Source of the DNA: Deltaproteobacteria bacterium RIFOXYA12_FULL_61_11
Lineage (GTDB): Bacteria; Bdellovibrionota_F; JAHFAK01; YA12-FULL-61-11
Direction of reading: 5' to 3'
DNA: 7,988 bases
Assembly: GCA_001799195.1 (NCBI GenBank)
Contig: MGSU01000196.1
Coordinates: forward strand, 1 to 7,988
The position numbers were made by a program, and so were the translations under genes. Numbering within the stretch: the stretch's first letter is position 1; every line of letters begins with the position of its first letter. A model generated the notes under the pieces. The model did not search any database. It saw only the letters and a program-made list of their open reading frames with translations, and was not told the DNA's origin. Positions 6,860 through 7,988 of the stretch are shown here, one piece after another.

Positions 6860-6898
6860 TTCTAACAATACCACTGCAGCGGATGCTTCGCACCGCTG
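6860..6898 (+). repeat. attC site 6, truncated by the IS
   Basis: TTCTAAC (6860-6866) through the apical stem to CACCGCTG (6891-6898) is identical to attC 5. The expected ACCGGTGGC and GTTAGAA are then missing and IS sequence follows. The right half should lie beyond the IS, outside the window, unless it was deleted. Confidence 0.85.
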
Positions 6899-6963
6899 CC
6901 CTTTGTGCCAATGAAGAGTGAGACAGAAATGGAGGTTAAGTTTATTGTAGAGGAGAGGGCGGG

Positions 6964-6969
6964 AAGGAG
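6964..6969 (+). promoter_or_regulatory. ribosome binding site of orfA
   Basis: AAGGAG ends 8 bases before ATG 6978. This decides the start in favour of the longer orfA, with a basic N-terminal extension of about 47 residues before the helix-turn-helix. Confidence 0.7.
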
Positions 6970-6977
6970 CACGAAGG

Positions 6978-7448
6978 ATGAAGAAGGAAGAGAAGGAAGC
7001 AACGAGAGCCGGGTCACCGGAGGGAGACCGGAGGTCGACCGGAGGGGACCCGGCTGGGCAGGTCAGGAAGATCGTACGAGGGAGTGGACCGGATCCGGAG
7101 GTGATCGGCTGTGCGCAGCGAAGGACGTTTACAGCCGGGTACAAAGTGAGGATCCTGGAAGAGGTTGATCGGTGCCAAGAAGGCGAGATTGCGGCGCTGC
7201 TGCGGCGGGAGGGCTTATACTACTCCCATCTGCAAGCCTGGCGTGAGCAGAGGGCACAAGGTACCCTTGCCGGGTTGTCACCGAAGAAACGAGGGCCTGC
7301 GCAGAAGCCGATCGGCCGGGACTATGTGAAGAAGTTGGAGCACGAGAACGAGCGATTGCGTAAGAAGCTCGCCATGGCCGAGGAGATCATCGAGATCCAA
7401 AAAAAAGTATCGGCCCTGCTCGGCAACCAGCAGCTCGAGGAATCGTGA
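6978..7448 (+). CDS. IS3-family transposase OrfA (DNA-binding subunit)
   Basis: A 156-residue protein that recognises the IS ends. After a hydrophilic N-terminal tail (1-47) comes the helix-turn-helix region at about 48-100, with RRTFTAGYKVRILEE, LLRREGLYYSHLQAWR and a GLSPKKRG linker. A leucine-zipper-like coiled coil follows at about 115-150 (YVKKLEHENERLRKKL...), ending QKKVSALLG. This order is typical of the OrfA group whose proteins start RRxFTAEYKLRIL. The TGA stop overlaps the ATG of orfB (TGATG). Near its end there is an A8G run and an inverted repeat that may couple or frameshift the two frames. It appears intact. Confidence 0.92.
   Translation: MKKEEKEATRAGSPEGDRRSTGGDPAGQVRKIVRGSGPDPEVIGCAQRRTFTAGYKVRILEEVDRCQEGEIAALLRREGLYYSHLQAWREQRAQGTLAGLSPKKRGPAQKPIGRDYVKKLEHENERLRKKLAMAEEIIEIQKKVSALLGNQQLEES
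7399..7407 (+). promoter_or_regulatory. A8G slippery run, candidate -1 frameshift site
   Basis: Eight As and a G fall in the orfA frame as CAA AAA AAA GTA, so A AAA AAA (7400-7406) is a legitimate slippery heptamer. A -1 slip enters the orfB frame, which is open from here through the orfB start. IS3 elements commonly make an OrfAB fusion this way. The motif also encodes the conserved QKKV, so it may simply reflect codon choice. Confidence 0.45.
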
Positions 7449-7476
7449 TGACCTCGATCCTTGCCCGGCAGGGCCG
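7411..7476 (+). promoter_or_regulatory. 9-bp inverted repeat enclosing the orfA stop and orfB start
   Basis: CGGCCCTGC (7411-7419) pairs perfectly with GCAGGGCCG (7468-7476). It starts 4 bases after the slippery run. Its 48-nt loop holds the GAGGA ribosome site (7437-7441), the orfA stop and the orfB ATG. It could stimulate frameshifting or control access to the orfB start. Confidence 0.4.
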
Positions 7477-7988
7477 GCTGCCCATCAGGAGCCTGTGTAG
7501 CGCGCTGGAGATTGCGCCAGCCAGCTATTATCCGTGTTTTGCACCGCGGCCGAGCCCCGAGCGTCAGCGAACTCGGGGCCGGCCACCACTGGCACTTAGT
7601 GCCGAGGAGGAGCAGCAGGTCATGGACTTGGTCAACCGTCCCGAGTTCATGGAGCAGGCTCCGGCCAGCATTAATGCAATCCTCCAGGAGCGTATGCCCT
7701 ACGTGTGCTCGACCAGGACCATCTATCGCCTCTTGGCCAAGCATCGTCAGGTGCGGGAACGTCGAAACCAACTCCGGCACCCCGTGTACACTCGACCGGA
7801 ACTGCTGGCCACGGGACCTTGCCAGCTCTGGTCCTGGGATATTACAAAACTCCGGGGGCCGATTCCCTGGACCTACTACTACCTCTATGTGGTCCTCGAC
7901 GTGTTCAGTCGCTATGTGGTCGGCTGGCTCATCGCTGACACCGAGACCAGTGCCCTTGCCCAGCAAGTGCTCGGCGAGAGCTATCACA
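7448..7988 (+). CDS. IS3-family transposase OrfB (DDE catalytic subunit), truncated by window edge
   Basis: The first 180 residues of the integrase-like transposase, which carries out strand cleavage and transfer. Start ATG 7448 overlaps the orfA stop by one base and is preceded by GAGGA with 6-base spacing; GTG 7445 is an alternative. The N-terminal part (IRSLCSALEIAPASYY, then EFMEQAPASINAILQE and STRTIYRLLAKH) is the usual helical domain. The rve domain opens at QLWSWDITKLRGP, where Asp131 (7838-7840) is the first catalytic Asp of the DDE triad, followed by WTYYYLYVVLDVFSRYVVGW. The second Asp and the Glu lie beyond the edge. No stop or frameshift is seen. Confidence 0.93.
   Translation, partial: MTSILARQGRLPIRSLCSALEIAPASYYPCFAPRPSPERQRTRGRPPLALSAEEEQQVMDLVNRPEFMEQAPASINAILQERMPYVCSTRTIYRLLAKHRQVRERRNQLRHPVYTRPELLATGPCQLWSWDITKLRGPIPWTYYYLYVVLDVFSRYVVGWLIADTETSALAQQVLGESYH

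Larger units (their letters stand above)
4389..6898 (+). mobile_element. integron cassette array without a visible integrase (CALIN-like)
   Basis: Six consecutive cassettes are bounded by attC-type hairpin sites whose cores read GTTAGAA and whose inverse cores mostly read TTCTAAC. The attC orientation (inverse core plus AATACC on the left, GGTGGC plus core on the right) places cassettes on the plus strand, and both cassette genes are also plus-strand. Base composition falls sharply relative to the flanks, especially in the two gene-bearing cassettes. No tyrosine recombinase is encoded in the window, so the array is either a CALIN or a slice of a chromosomal integron whose integrase lies outside. 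The right end is interrupted by an IS. Confidence 0.85.
6427..6898 (+). mobile_element. cassette 6: ORF-less unit with about 230 bp inserted, cut by an IS
   Basis: The cassette starts TTAGAAGGCCTCGGTATACACG like cassette 1 and ends with the same 3' part, including the 16-mer at 6804-6819. Between about 6508 and 6741 the shared sequence is replaced by unrelated, hairpin-rich DNA. The open frame that crosses it begins inside the attC and looks spurious. The attC at its end lacks its right third because of the IS. Confidence 0.75.
6899..7988 (+). mobile_element. IS3-family insertion sequence, left part (runs off the window)
   Basis: The boundary with the attC is at or just after 6898. A left terminal repeat probably begins within a few bases of it, perhaps at TGTGCCAATGAAGAGTGAGA from 6904, but the right end is not in the window, so neither the repeat nor a target duplication can be confirmed. 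It encodes orfA and orfB. GC content returns to a high level, unlike the cassettes. Confidence 0.85.

Noticed and set aside
4388-6898. CRISPR array
   Set aside because: Repeats are 55-61 bp hairpins at irregular spacings of hundreds of bases and the interval sequences resemble each other, unlike spacers.
4388-6898. Cassettes read on the minus strand
   Set aside because: attC asymmetry (AACAAT on the left, GGCGTTAGA on the right) and both credible ORFs point to the plus strand.
6421-6921. 166-residue frame across cassette 6
   Set aside because: It starts in attC 5, crosses the foreign insertion and ends in the IS. Its composition is random and it has no ribosome site.
7322-7987. Minus-strand frame opposite the transposase genes
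   Set aside because: It is antisense to clear IS3 orfA/orfB coding sequence and has no recognisable domain.

Overview
The window joins a GC-rich chromosomal backbone (1-4388) to a more AT-rich, repeat-filled block (4389-6898). That block reads as an array of integron gene cassettes, and an IS3-family insertion sequence interrupts it and runs off the right edge (6899-7988). The backbone suggests a GC-rich bacterium of the Myxococcota/deltaproteobacterial type. It carries a very large lipoprotein with Asp/Gly-rich cadherin-like domains and many 'DVWAVGGNGQVLHYNGSTW'-style propeller strands, an architecture common in those lineages. This assignment is an inference from style, not a phylogenetic result.

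Backbone: a 1216-residue secreted lipoprotein (188-3838) converges on a small two-helix membrane protein on the minus strand (3860-4048). A G-poor stretch without a recognisable gene (4049-4388) follows.

Cassette array: from 4388 on, the sequence is punctuated by about 55-61 bp hairpin-forming sites. They start TTCTAAC, end GTTAGAA and enclose an imperfect stem with an unpaired base, which is the anatomy of integron attC sites. Four are clear and complete or slightly diverged (4601-4655, 5040-5100, 6113-6172, 6378-6432), one is strongly diverged (5306-5362) and one is truncated by the IS (6860-6898). Cutting at G^TTAGAA gives six cassettes: 4389-4649, 4650-5094, 5095-5356, 5357-6166, 6167-6426 and 6427-IS. 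Two carry plausible genes: a small three-helix membrane protein and a lipoprotein. Three of the other four are ORF-less and almost the same length (261, 262, 260 bp). The fourth is the same unit with about 230 bp of hairpin-rich sequence inserted. No integron integrase is visible, so within the window this is a cluster of attC sites lacking an integrase (CALIN) or the interior or edge of a larger integron.

IS element: orfA (6978-7448) and orfB (7448 to the edge) are an IS3-type transposase pair. They overlap at TGATG and have an A8G run followed by a 9-bp inverted repeat at the end of orfA. The IS sits in the 3' half of an attC hairpin.

The most interesting element is the family of about 260-bp ORF-less cassettes. 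They share an identical 16-mer (TGCTTTACCGAAGGGG) at a fixed 40-nt distance from the attC, and they alternate with the gene-bearing cassettes.
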